From: Pedobacter roseus
GTDB taxonomy: Bacteria; Bacteroidota; Bacteroidia; Sphingobacteriales; Sphingobacteriaceae
Direction: 5' to 3'
DNA length: 64,000 bases
NCBI RefSeq assembly: GCF_014395225.1
Contig: NZ_CP060723.1
Location: forward strand, 5,642,001-5,706,000
In this document: in pieces, positions 50,234-58,713 of the stretch
How the letters are laid out: each line of letters opens with the position of its first letter
How positions within the stretch are numbered: position 1 is the stretch's first letter
Translations under genes and position numbers: made by a program
The notes under the pieces: model-generated
Seen by the model: the letters and a program-made list of their open reading frames with translations, nothing else
Told to the model about the DNA's origin: nothing
The model's database searches: none

Positions 50234-50977
50234 ATGGATAGCATCAGAATTAGCACTGCTCAAAATATTGATATTGATTATGAAATTGCCGGGCTCGGGG
50301 AGCGCATCGCAGCGAGGTGTATAGACCTGGCCGGATTTGTGGTAATTGCTGTAATTACCCTTGTGGTGATGGGGGCAGTTTCAGTAGGCATATCAGGAAG
50401 TGCAGGTATGATTGTCCTGTTTATTTTCATTGCAATATTTGCCTTTTACGATTTGGTTTGCGAGATCACCATGGATGGACAAACGCTGGGTAAAAAGGCG
50501 TTAAAAATAAAAGTAATCAGTATAGATGGTACACAGCCAACTTTCAGTCAGTATATTTTTAGGTGGTTGTTTAGGATGATCGATTTTGGCTTTCCGTTTG
50601 GATGGGGTGTTGTGGCACTGGTTTCTGTAGCAGTAACCAAAAATCACCAGCGTTTGGGCGATATCTTGGCTAAAACTACATTGATTAAAACTAAACCACG
50701 TACCGAATTTGCCAACGTAGCTTTTAGCTTTAAGCTACCTGAAGAATACGAACCAAAGTTTAAAGAAGTATTACATTTAAACGATCGGGATGTAGAACTG
50801 ATCCACGAAGTATTAACTGGTTATTATCAAACCGGAAATGCTGAACTGATTTATACCATGGCAGCTAAAACCAAAGAACATATTGTGGTAACCATCCCAG
50901 GCGGAATGAACGAATTGCAGTTTTTAGAAACTGTATTAAAGGATTATAATCACCTCACAGCTAATATGAGTGTTTAA
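50234..50977 (+). CDS. RDD-family membrane protein
   Basis: A 247-residue protein with an RDD domain (about 18-150; GLGERIAARCIDLAGFVVIA, DGQTLGKKALKIKVIS, QRLGDILAKTTLI) containing three transmembrane helices, and a cytoplasmic helical tail of about 95 residues. RDD proteins are often found divergently or next to MoxR/DUF58 and SpoIIM genes, as here. Possible role in ion or envelope homeostasis. It overlaps the stop of the convergent DUF2752 gene by 4 bases. Confidence 0.9.
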   Translation: MDSIRISTAQNIDIDYEIAGLGERIAARCIDLAGFVVIAVITLVVMGAVSVGISGSAGMIVLFIFIAIFAFYDLVCEITMDGQTLGKKALKIKVISIDGTQPTFSQYIFRWLFRMIDFGFPFGWGVVALVSVAVTKNHQRLGDILAKTTLIKTKPRTEFANVAFSFKLPEEYEPKFKEVLHLNDRDVELIHEVLTGYYQTGNAELIYTMAAKTKEHIVVTIPGGMNELQFLETVLKDYNHLTANMSV

Positions 50978-51369
50978 GCGGCAAGATATTTAAATGGGGT
51001 ATATGGTAAATTTCTGGCAATCCAGAACATCACTACGATAACAAAAATTATTTTTGGCGTATTTGGATTATACCAAAAACGCAACACCACGTTTCTTTTG
51101 GTGAAGTAAGCGTATATTTTGAAGAATAGCTGTAACGCGAGGACGGGCAAGCTGAGTACGAGTAGCAAATTATATCCCATCGCTTTCTGAAGATTTAAAT
51201 GAAGTAGCGCATGTATTGCCCTTTGAGAGCCACAACCCGGACAATCTAAATGCAGGTATTTATGAAAGGGGCACTCGGGAAAGAAATTGTACATCTCAGG
51301 ATTGAATTTATAATAAATTATCACAAGTGATAACAATACAATCGATCCTAAGATGTACAGGAATTTCAT
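50974..51369 (-). CDS. DUF2752 membrane protein
   Basis: A 131-residue protein with three hydrophobic helices and the DUF2752 signature HLDCPGCGSQRAIHALLHLN, preceded by CPFHKYL. Function unknown. Its start codon overlaps the upstream stop by one base, coupling it to the CD225 gene. Confidence 0.88.
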   Translation of the reverse strand: MKFLYILGSIVLLSLVIIYYKFNPEMYNFFPECPFHKYLHLDCPGCGSQRAIHALLHLNLQKAMGYNLLLVLSLPVLALQLFFKIYAYFTKRNVVLRFWYNPNTPKIIFVIVVMFWIARNLPYTPFKYLAA

Positions 51370-51722
51370 TATCTGTAATTACCCATCATGGCACCGCCAA
51401 AACCAAGTACTACAAAGAATAATATGTATAAAACATAAACGCCGATTCCTACAAAAAAGCCGATTTTTGTCCATTTTCCGGCAGCAGCAGATGCAGCCTG
51501 AGCTCCGGCGTAATCGCCAGCAGCATATTTGCTGTTCACGTTTGCAGCATTAACAATACCAGCTATTCCGAATGGTAAGCAGCAAAATAAGGTAACAAGG
51601 ATTGATTCTACCAGCCAGTTTTTTGGAACTGGATTTCCGAATGGTTGTTGTCCGAAAGGTTGTTGTTGTCCAAACGGCGGTTGTCCGAAAGGTGCTTGTT
51701 CTTGAGGTTTTTGATCTTCCAT
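51369..51722 (-). CDS. CD225/dispanin-family membrane protein
   Basis: A 117-residue protein. The N-terminus has tandem proline/glutamine repeats (FGQPPFGQQQPFGQQPFG). The CD225 domain has two membrane helices (LVESILVTLFCCLPFGIAGI and FFVGIGVYVLYILFFVVLGF) joined by a loop with the conserved VNAANVNSKYAAGDYAGA. Bacterial members are uncharacterised. It is cotranscribed with DUF2752, a pairing seen often in Bacteroidetes. Confidence 0.9.
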   Translation of the reverse strand: MEDQKPQEQAPFGQPPFGQQQPFGQQPFGNPVPKNWLVESILVTLFCCLPFGIAGIVNAANVNSKYAAGDYAGAQAASAAAGKWTKIGFFVGIGVYVLYILFFVVLGFGGAMMGNYR

Positions 51723-51806
51723 AGTATCAACTTTAAGATAATTTAATTTAAATAGTTAAACTAAAGTAATTTTTTTAATTCAAATATGGAATAAATGGAA
51801 GTTAAA

Positions 51807-52532
51807 TTATTTCAACACAGCGGCCACTTTTGTTGATAAAGCCTCGGCCCATTGGCCATACATTTTACCGCTCGGGTGCAGGCCATCACCTGCAATTAGC
51901 GAAATATCTGTAGCTGCATTTCTGGATGCTGGCGTAATATTCGTATAGTTTACGCCTGCAGCAACTGTAATTTCCTGGTTTGCGGCATTAAAACTATCAA
52001 TTTCGGCGGCAATGGTTGCCGGGTTCCTCCCTGAGTTTTTGCCAAAAGGAGTAGCGCCCCAATCGGGGATAGATACCACAAAAACTTTACTCTTGTTGCC
52101 ACCCGCAAAAGCAATTGCCGTTTGTAACAATTCTGAGAACTCTTTTTTATAAGTACTGATCGGATAACCACGGTACTGGTTGTTAACGCCAATTAAAAGC
52201 GTAACAAAACTATAGGTGCCGGTTAGGTTTTCCTTTTTTATGGCCGCCTGGAGCTCGTCGGTTGTCCAGCCTGTAGTGGCAATAATTTTAGGATTGGCTA
52301 CATCACTGCCTTTGGCTTTTAATAAATTCTGAAGCTGATAGGGAAACGATTCGGCCTGTTTTACCGATTCGCCAATGGTATAAGAATCACCAAGGGCTAA
52401 ATAGGTGAAATTACCTGTTCCGTTTGATGGATTTGTAGTTTGGTCGATAGCCGGCTCGTTAATCATGGGTGCTTGTTTTGTGCAGCCCGAAGTTAAGAAA
52501 GAAAATAAAACGAGGTTAATAAAAATCTTCAT
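51807..52532 (-). CDS. SGNH/GDSL-family hydrolase, lipoprotein
   Basis: A 241-residue lipoprotein (MKIFINLVLFSFLTSGCTKQ, lipobox LTSGC, Cys17). The SGNH catalytic blocks are visible: block I LALGDSYTIGES (Ser), block III VTLLIGVNNQYRG (Asn), block V GDGLHPSGKMYGQW (Asp and His). Probably a periplasmic or outer-membrane esterase. It is 44 bases after lipB on the same strand and may be cotranscribed. Confidence 0.9.
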   Translation of the reverse strand: MKIFINLVLFSFLTSGCTKQAPMINEPAIDQTTNPSNGTGNFTYLALGDSYTIGESVKQAESFPYQLQNLLKAKGSDVANPKIIATTGWTTDELQAAIKKENLTGTYSFVTLLIGVNNQYRGYPISTYKKEFSELLQTAIAFAGGNKSKVFVVSIPDWGATPFGKNSGRNPATIAAEIDSFNAANQEITVAAGVNYTNITPASRNAATDISLIAGDGLHPSGKMYGQWAEALSTKVAAVLK

Positions 52533-52575
52533 GTTTAAACCTACGAAGTAGCCTCCGGTTTAGTTTTATGGTTTA

Positions 52576-53304
52576 TTAAACCAGCTTCATTTTAAAAAGT
52601 CCGGCAATATGGTTTTTCAGTTTACCTTTTACTTCCTCCATATTCAGCTGGTGCCCCAATTCTTTTGCTAAAGAGGTTACCGCTTTATCATCAATACCGC
52701 ATGGAACAATATTTTTGAAATAATCGAGATCTACATTTACGTTAAAAGCGAAACCATGCATGGTAACCCAGCGGCTGCAGCGCACGCCCATGGCACAAAT
52801 TTTACGTGCCTTTTCATTATTGGCATCTAACCAAACACCAGTATAACCCGGGTAACGGCCAGCTTCGATGCCATAATCTTTTAGCGTAAGGATTACTGCT
52901 TCTTCTAAGGTGCGCAGGTATAAATGGATATCGGTAAAGAAATTATCCAGATCAAGAATGGGATAACCTACAATCTGCCCGGGACCATGATAAGTGATAT
53001 CTCCACCGCGATTAATTTTATAATAAGTGGCGTGTTTCTCTTTTAAGCCCTGTTCATCCAGCAATAAATTTTCAGGGTGACCGCTTTTGCCTAAAGTATA
53101 AACATGTGGGTGTTCACAAAAAACAAGATGGTTTGGGGTAGGCTTGTGCGTATTGTTTACGCGGTTTTCGGTTTTAATAGCTACCGTTTTATTCAGTAAA
53201 TCTTCCTGTTTATCCCAGGCTTCCTGATAATCCGTTAATCCCCAATCAATAAAGTGGGTAGGCACTAAATCTGCTGCAATTGCTTTTTCTGCTGTCTCGT
53301 TCAT
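52576..53304 (-). CDS. lipB: Octanoyltransferase (lipoate-protein ligase B)
   Basis: A 242-residue enzyme that transfers octanoyl from acyl carrier protein to the lipoyl domains of dehydrogenase complexes. It shows FCEHPHVYTLGKSGHPENLL, INRGGDITYHGPGQIVGYPI (family hallmark), KICAMGVRCSRWVTMHGFAF (catalytic Lys region) and the nucleophilic Cys in NIVPCGI. An N-terminal extension of about 20 residues precedes the domain. It is 11 bases after the phosphopantetheinyl transferase gene, so ACP activation and ACP-dependent lipoylation are encoded together. Confidence 0.95.
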   Translation of the reverse strand: MNETAEKAIAADLVPTHFIDWGLTDYQEAWDKQEDLLNKTVAIKTENRVNNTHKPTPNHLVFCEHPHVYTLGKSGHPENLLLDEQGLKEKHATYYKINRGGDITYHGPGQIVGYPILDLDNFFTDIHLYLRTLEEAVILTLKDYGIEAGRYPGYTGVWLDANNEKARKICAMGVRCSRWVTMHGFAFNVNVDLDYFKNIVPCGIDDKAVTSLAKELGHQLNMEEVKGKLKNHIAGLFKMKLV

Positions 53305-53315
53305 CTCGGTATGTT

Positions 53316-53963
53316 TTAAGAATTGCCTGCTACGTAACCCAGCATGTAGCCATCTTTGGTTTTAAAATAATTTACACTGAGCTCTCTGGTACCGTTAGGA
53401 AGCTCAACGATAGCATTTAAAGAACCTTCTTTTTTCAGTTTAAACGGTTTAATATGGATATGCTGTTTAAACTCCAGTCCTTTTTTGCCATGCCATTTAT
53501 AAATGGCCTCTTTTGCACACCAGGCTACATATAAGCCTTCAGTATTATCGCCAATCTGTTTCTGGGCAAGTTCTACGTCGCTCAAAAACTTATGTTTAAT
53601 GCTTTTTATTTTATGTTTAATCAGTTCTATATCCACGCCAACAGGATGATCTTTGCTGATCATTACCGCCGCATAATCGTAAGAATGACTTAAAGAAATA
53701 TGATAGTCGAAATTAACCAGGTAAGGTTTGCCATGCTCATCAAACTGGCAATCGATATATTCTGTTGTGTTGAGCATCGTTCTCAACAGCAACCTCGTGC
53801 TTAACCAGTGCAGTAGCCGTTTGCCACTATTTAAAGAAGAAATAATGTCGCGCTCGTGTTGCTTAAGCTGCAGTCCGGCCAACAATTCTTCTTCCGTTTC
53901 TTCAATTTTCCAGATTGCTAAAACAGAATGCTGATCAATATTTTTGTTGTAAACGATTGGCAT
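53316..53963 (-). CDS. 4'-phosphopantetheinyl transferase superfamily protein
   Basis: A 215-residue Sfp-like enzyme that attaches the phosphopantetheine arm from CoA to carrier proteins. The Mg/CoA motifs are HPVGVDIELI and VAWCAKEAIYKWHGK, with a Sfp-type N-terminal half (NSGKRLLHWLSTRLLLR). It is first in the operon with lipB. A TAATTTTG -7 box on the minus strand is at 53986-53993, leaving a leader of about 16 bases. Confidence 0.9.
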   Translation of the reverse strand: MPIVYNKNIDQHSVLAIWKIEETEEELLAGLQLKQHERDIISSLNSGKRLLHWLSTRLLLRTMLNTTEYIDCQFDEHGKPYLVNFDYHISLSHSYDYAAVMISKDHPVGVDIELIKHKIKSIKHKFLSDVELAQKQIGDNTEGLYVAWCAKEAIYKWHGKKGLEFKQHIHIKPFKLKKEGSLNAIVELPNGTRELSVNYFKTKDGYMLGYVAGNS

Positions 53964-53985
53964 TGATTAAATTGGAGATTACATG

Positions 53986-53993
53986 CAAAATTA
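53986..53993 (-). promoter_or_regulatory. -7 box of the phosphopantetheinyl transferase-lipB operon
   Basis: TAATTTTG on the minus strand, an exact TAnnTTTG match, about 22 bases upstream of the ATG. Confidence 0.45.
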
Positions 53994-54034
53994 TCTTAAA
54001 TAAATGATAATTTAGGCCAAAAATACGCATAAAA

Positions 54035-54571
54035 ATGATATTATCTGATAGCAGGATATTAGAAGAAATTGAGAAGGGTACCATCATCATCGAGCCTTTT
54101 AAAAGGGAATGTTTAGGCACAAACTCGTATGATGTTCATTTAGGGAAATACCTGGCTACCTACAAAAGCCGTGTACTGGATGCTAAAGCACATAACGAAA
54201 TCGAACATTTCGAAATCCCTAAAGATGGCTTCGTTCTTCACCCTGGTGTGTTATATCTGGGCGTAACATTAGAATACACCGAAACACACAAACATGTTCC
54301 TTTTTTAGAAGGCAAAAGTAGTACCGGCCGCTTAGGTATCGATATCCATGCTACGGCAGGTAAAGGCGATGTGGGTTTCTGCAACACCTGGACATTAGAG
54401 ATTTCGGTAGCGCAGCCGGTTAAAATTTATGCCGGAATGCCGATTGGCCAGCTGATTTATTTTGCAGTTGAAGGCAATATCGAAACCATGTACAATACAA
54501 AAGGCAACGCCAAATACAACAATAAAACCACAAGGCCAGTGGAGAGTATGATGTGGAAGAATAAGTTTTAG
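54035..54571 (+). CDS. dcd: dCTP deaminase
   Basis: A 178-residue trimeric enzyme that deaminates dCTP to dUTP for thymidylate synthesis. The family signatures are CLGTNSYDVHLGKYLATY, LEGKSSTGRLGIDIHATAG and GFCNTWTLEIS (metal-free catalytic Glu region). Length is normal. It is divergent from the phosphopantetheinyl transferase operon. Confidence 0.95.
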   Translation: MILSDSRILEEIEKGTIIIEPFKRECLGTNSYDVHLGKYLATYKSRVLDAKAHNEIEHFEIPKDGFVLHPGVLYLGVTLEYTETHKHVPFLEGKSSTGRLGIDIHATAGKGDVGFCNTWTLEISVAQPVKIYAGMPIGQLIYFAVEGNIETMYNTKGNAKYNNKTTRPVESMMWKNKF

Positions 54572-55032
54572 TAGATTAGTTAATTGCTTAGGATGGTTAA
54601 TCGGTTAATTGTTTAAATTGGTTAACTGTTTGTGTGAACTATAAACTGACAACTGATAAATATTTTGGTGAAATGGTTAATCGTTAAACTGGTTAATTTT
54701 TGGTTGCGAACTGTAAACTGAAAATTGGCAATTACTAATCATTTGGAAACGGGCGTCACATTTTTTTTGGCGGCCGGTAGCCCCGCCATTCGCTCATTCC
54801 GATGAAGGATCGGAACCGCTGCTGTCGGGTTTATAAACAAAGGTAGATGCACTAAACATTGTTTATAAACCCGATCCGATAGAACCTTCATTTTCAAATC
54901 AATTTTGATAAATTAATGTGTTTTTGTAACTATTAACTAAAAGCTTAGAAGTCAAACTAAATTTCATGGTAACTTCATAAAAGTATGCAGTAGGTTTTGT
55001 ACCTTGAGGCTTATTTATTTTTACCTAACCAC
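54572..55032. repeat. Gene-free spacer with low-complexity words and a dispersed element
   Basis: 54574-54740 repeats GGTTAATCGGTTAATTG-type words and CTGTAAACTGAAAATTGG-type words. 54774-54840 is a minus-orientation relative of the 9101/25672 element (GGTAGCCCCGCCATTCGCTC ... GCTGCTGTCGGGTTTATAAA). The final stretch has a TACCTTGA near-match to a -7 box (54999-55006), the probable promoter of the next gene. Confidence 0.5.
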
Positions 55033-57723
55033 ATGAAACCCAGAATTATTCTCGCACTCAGTTTTGTCTGTCTATTAATCGGCTTTACCGCATTTAAAAT
55101 GGACGATGATCCCTTTAGTCAGCTCTTACAAAAATTCGAAGATTACACCAGCAAATATCCCCAGGAAAAAGTTCACCTCCATTTAGATAAGCCTTATTAT
55201 GCCATTGGGGATGATATTTGGTTTAAAGCCTACGTGGTGAACACCAAAACCTCAGCGCCTTCAACCATCAGTAAAATTCTTTACGTAGAGCTGATTAATG
55301 AGAAAGATTCCCTCAAAAAAATGGTTAAACTGCCTATCATGGGTGGCATTACCTGGGGTGATTTTAAGCTTACCGATTCGCTTGGCGAAGGCAATTACCG
55401 CATCAGGGCTTACACCAATTATATGCGTAATTTTGGTACAGAATTATTTTTTGATAAAACAATCAAGATCGGGAATAGCTGGGCTAACAAAGTTTTTACA
55501 AAAACCACCTATAACTTTACTAAAGAGAATAATGCCGATAAAGTAACGGCCACTGTTCATTTCGAAGATAAAAATGGCGTGGCATATAGCGAAAACGAGG
55601 TAAGTTACGATGTGCAGTTAGATTATCGCTCGGTTACCAAAGGCAGGGTAAAAACCAGCTTATCTGGTGATGCTGTGATCAGTTTCACCAATAACCAGTC
55701 TTTCCAGAATAAATCGGGTAAGATTGTTGCCACTATCACGCTTGATAATAAGCAAAAAATAATCAAATCTATCCCGATTACTTCTACCTCCAATGATGTA
55801 GATGTTCAGTTTATGCCGGAGGGCGGATCGCTGATAGAAGAATTGCCACAAAAAGTTGCCATAAAAGCCGTTAATTCTAATGGAAGGGGAGAAGATGTAG
55901 AGGGTGTGATTGTAGATGAGGCAGGAAACGAAGTAACCAATTTTGCAACCAGTTACCTGGGAATGGGAAATTTCGTTTTCAACAACCAGGCTGGAAAATC
56001 TTATTCGGCAAAAATTAAATTTAAAGATGGATCGCAAAAAACCGTAAAGCTTCCTGCATCCCTTAAAAGTGGCTACACCATTGCTGTAAATAGTCTGGAT
56101 ACTGGTAAAGTGGTGCTTAAAATTATGAGCAGTGCCGACCTGGTTAATGGCGAAGAGCTTAAAGTGGTGGCACAGCATGGTGGCAATGTGTATTACGTTT
56201 CGAAAGCGAAAATGGATAAACAGGTATTGCTGGCCAATATTCCTAAAAAGAATCTGCCTACAGGTATCGTTCAGTTCACCTTGTTCTCGGGCACTAACCA
56301 GCCCATTGCAGAACGTTTGATTTTTGTAAATAAAAAATCAGATATGATCGATCTGTCACTCAATTCAGCTCAGGTTTCTACCACCAAAAGAGGGAAAGCC
56401 AGTTTTGCTTTCGATGCAGTCAATAATGGTCAGCCGGTTTTGGGCAGTTTTTCTGTTGCGGTTACCAACGCCAGCAAAGTAGCGCCAGATGAAGATAACG
56501 AATCAAACATCCTAACCTCTTTATTGCTCACTTCTGATCTGATCGGATATGTAGAAAAGCCTAATCACTACTTTTTAAAGGACGATGTTCAAACCCAAAA
56601 AGAATTAGACAACCTGATGCTTACCCAGGGATGGAGAAGGTTTATCTGGAAAAATATCATCAACAATGTTGGTCCCAATATTACCTATCAGCCCGAACAA
56701 TCGATTACCATCAGCGGAACAGTAACCAAAGGCAATAAACCTGTACCAGGTGGCAAGGTGATGTTGATGGCAACCAAAGGCACCATGTATATCCTGGATA
56801 CCGTAACCAATGCCGAAGGAAAATTTGTTTTCGATAACCTGAGTTTTGGCGATAGTACAAAGTTTGTGGTACAGGCGAGGACTAAAACAGAACGTAAATT
56901 TGTAGATATTAACCTCGATGTGGTTCCGGGGCAGATTGTTACCAAAAACAAAAATGGCGCGGATATCGATATCAACGTGAACAATAGCTTGATGAAATAC
57001 ATTAAGGAAAGCGACAATTATTTTAACGAGATGACCCGTTTAGGATTGCTCGAAAGAACAATAAAACTAGAAGAGGTGACCATTACCGAAAAGAAAAACC
57101 CGGCGAAAAACTCTTCCAATTTAAATGGTGCAGGCAGGGCCGATTTCATTATGACAGCCGATCAGTTGTCTACCTGCGTCACCTTATCGCAATGTTTACA
57201 GGGCCGTTTACCAGGGGTGATTTTTAGGGGCAACGTACCTTATTTAATGCGCAGTCAGAATATACCCATTCAAATTATCGTAGATGGAATGCAGATGGAA
57301 GCCGATTTTCTGGATAATGTTGTGCCATCAGACGTTGAAACAATTGAACTGTTAAAAAGTATAGGCAATACGGCAATTTATGGTTCGCAGGGCGGCGGTG
57401 GTGTAATCATCATAACAACTAAACGTGGTGATGGAGGCAGAAGCACCAACCGTTATGCACCGGGCATTGTAACTCTAAACCCTAAAGGATTTTCGATTTC
57501 GAGAGAGTTTTACTCGCCTAAATATGATTCAGCAAGCTCAAGTAGCAGGGCTGATTTAAGGACAACCATTTACTGGGATCCACAAGTGGTTGCTGATAAA
57601 GACGGAAAAGCCAAATTCGAATTTTATAATGCCGATGAACCTGGAAACTACCGTGTTGTAATTGAAGGAATTGATGCTGCGGGCCATTTAGGCAGAAAAG
57701 TATATACTTATGATGTTAAATAG
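55033..57723 (+). CDS. MG2/TonB-plug domain outer-membrane protein without barrel
   Basis: The start is taken at MKPRIILALSFVCLLIGFTA (55033), which begins a signal peptide. The 896-residue protein has macroglobulin-like MG2 repeats (EKVHLHLDKPYYAIGDDIWF, near residues 40-150), further beta-sandwich domains, a CarboxypepD-like unit (about 560-640) and a plug-like domain (about 695-800: PIQIIVDGMQMEADFLDNVV, SIGNTAIYGSQGGGGVIIIT). It has no 22-strand barrel, so it cannot be a conventional transporter. Bacteroidetes encode several such proteins; their role is unclear. Confidence 0.85.
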   Translation: MKPRIILALSFVCLLIGFTAFKMDDDPFSQLLQKFEDYTSKYPQEKVHLHLDKPYYAIGDDIWFKAYVVNTKTSAPSTISKILYVELINEKDSLKKMVKLPIMGGITWGDFKLTDSLGEGNYRIRAYTNYMRNFGTELFFDKTIKIGNSWANKVFTKTTYNFTKENNADKVTATVHFEDKNGVAYSENEVSYDVQLDYRSVTKGRVKTSLSGDAVISFTNNQSFQNKSGKIVATITLDNKQKIIKSIPITSTSNDVDVQFMPEGGSLIEELPQKVAIKAVNSNGRGEDVEGVIVDEAGNEVTNFATSYLGMGNFVFNNQAGKSYSAKIKFKDGSQKTVKLPASLKSGYTIAVNSLDTGKVVLKIMSSADLVNGEELKVVAQHGGNVYYVSKAKMDKQVLLANIPKKNLPTGIVQFTLFSGTNQPIAERLIFVNKKSDMIDLSLNSAQVSTTKRGKASFAFDAVNNGQPVLGSFSVAVTNASKVAPDEDNESNILTSLLLTSDLIGYVEKPNHYFLKDDVQTQKELDNLMLTQGWRRFIWKNIINNVGPNITYQPEQSITISGTVTKGNKPVPGGKVMLMATKGTMYILDTVTNAEGKFVFDNLSFGDSTKFVVQARTKTERKFVDINLDVVPGQIVTKNKNGADIDINVNNSLMKYIKESDNYFNEMTRLGLLERTIKLEEVTITEKKNPAKNSSNLNGAGRADFIMTADQLSTCVTLSQCLQGRLPGVIFRGNVPYLMRSQNIPIQIIVDGMQMEADFLDNVVPSDVETIELLKSIGNTAIYGSQGGGGVIIITTKRGDGGRSTNRYAPGIVTLNPKGFSISREFYSPKYDSASSSSRADLRTTIYWDPQVVADKDGKAKFEFYNADEPGNYRVVIEGIDAAGHLGRKVYTYDVK

Positions 57724-57858
57724 CAAAAAATAGATAAATTTGAATTAGTATGCATGCATAGTTATATTTGATAGACTATCTTGTTACCAATACCAGTGTC
57801 CTGATACTCAATAATTGAATCTTGATGCTAATTCTCTAATCTTGATACTATTTACAAT

Positions 57859-58620
57859 ATGAATACGATAAAAGTAAGTGTTAAAGACCGTTTAGCGACC
57901 ATTACCTTAAACAGAGGTAAATCGAACGCTTTAAACCGCGAATTGATTACCGAACTGGATGATATGCTTAAAAATATTGCCGCCGATGATAACATTGGCG
58001 GCGTAATTTTAACCGGAGCAGCGCCATTTTTTTCTGCCGGGTTAGACCTGATAGAGCTTTATAATTATAATGAAGAAGAAGCAAAATCGTTCTGGGAGTT
58101 ATTTTTAGGCTTCACAGCAAATATGATTTCTTTTAAAAAGCCAATGGTAGCCGCAATTAGCGGACATAGTCCTGCAGGAGGTTGCGTAATGGCTTTAGCT
58201 TGCGATTACCGTATCATGGCCGAAGGGCAGTACATTATTGGCCTAAACGAAGTTCCGGTAGGGATTATCGTACCCAATAGCATTTTCCAGTTATATGCCT
58301 TCTGGATAGGCAAAGCTGAAGCTACCCGAAGCCTGCTTGCTGGTAGGTTATATAATCCTGATGAAGCTTTAAAAGTGGGTTTGATAGATGAGCTGGTAAA
58401 GAACGAAAGTTTATTAACATCAGCTGAACGCAAGATCAAAAAATACATGGAACAGGAAAGCAATACCTGGTCGCAAAGTAAGCTCAATATTAGAGAAGAA
58501 CTCATTGCTGTGGCATCTGCAGACCAATCAGCAGCTTTAGAAAAAATGCTGGCCCAATGGTGGTCACCGGCAACGCGTCATATTTTACAAACCATTTTAG
58601 CTAATCTGCAGAGAAAGTAG
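57859..58620 (+). CDS. Enoyl-CoA isomerase/hydratase (crotonase family, ECI-like)
   Basis: A 253-residue crotonase-fold protein. The oxyanion segments are FFSAGLDLIELY and ISGHSPAGGCVMALACDYRI. Glu131 in YIIGLNEVPVGIIVP aligns with the isomerase glutamate of mitochondrial ECI1 (IGLNETQLGIVAP pattern), and the second hydratase glutamate position does not look conserved. A delta3,delta2-enoyl-CoA isomerase is the best reading. It precedes a dienoyl-CoA reductase gene by 93 bases. Confidence 0.85.
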   Translation: MNTIKVSVKDRLATITLNRGKSNALNRELITELDDMLKNIAADDNIGGVILTGAAPFFSAGLDLIELYNYNEEEAKSFWELFLGFTANMISFKKPMVAAISGHSPAGGCVMALACDYRIMAEGQYIIGLNEVPVGIIVPNSIFQLYAFWIGKAEATRSLLAGRLYNPDEALKVGLIDELVKNESLLTSAERKIKKYMEQESNTWSQSKLNIREELIAVASADQSAALEKMLAQWWSPATRHILQTILANLQRK

Positions 58621-58713
58621 TCAGTCTGCAGTTAACAGTTTTCAATTGACAGTTCGCTATGAACAGTTAACCAATCTCAACAATTAACCTATTTAACCAG
58701 TTAACCAAATATT

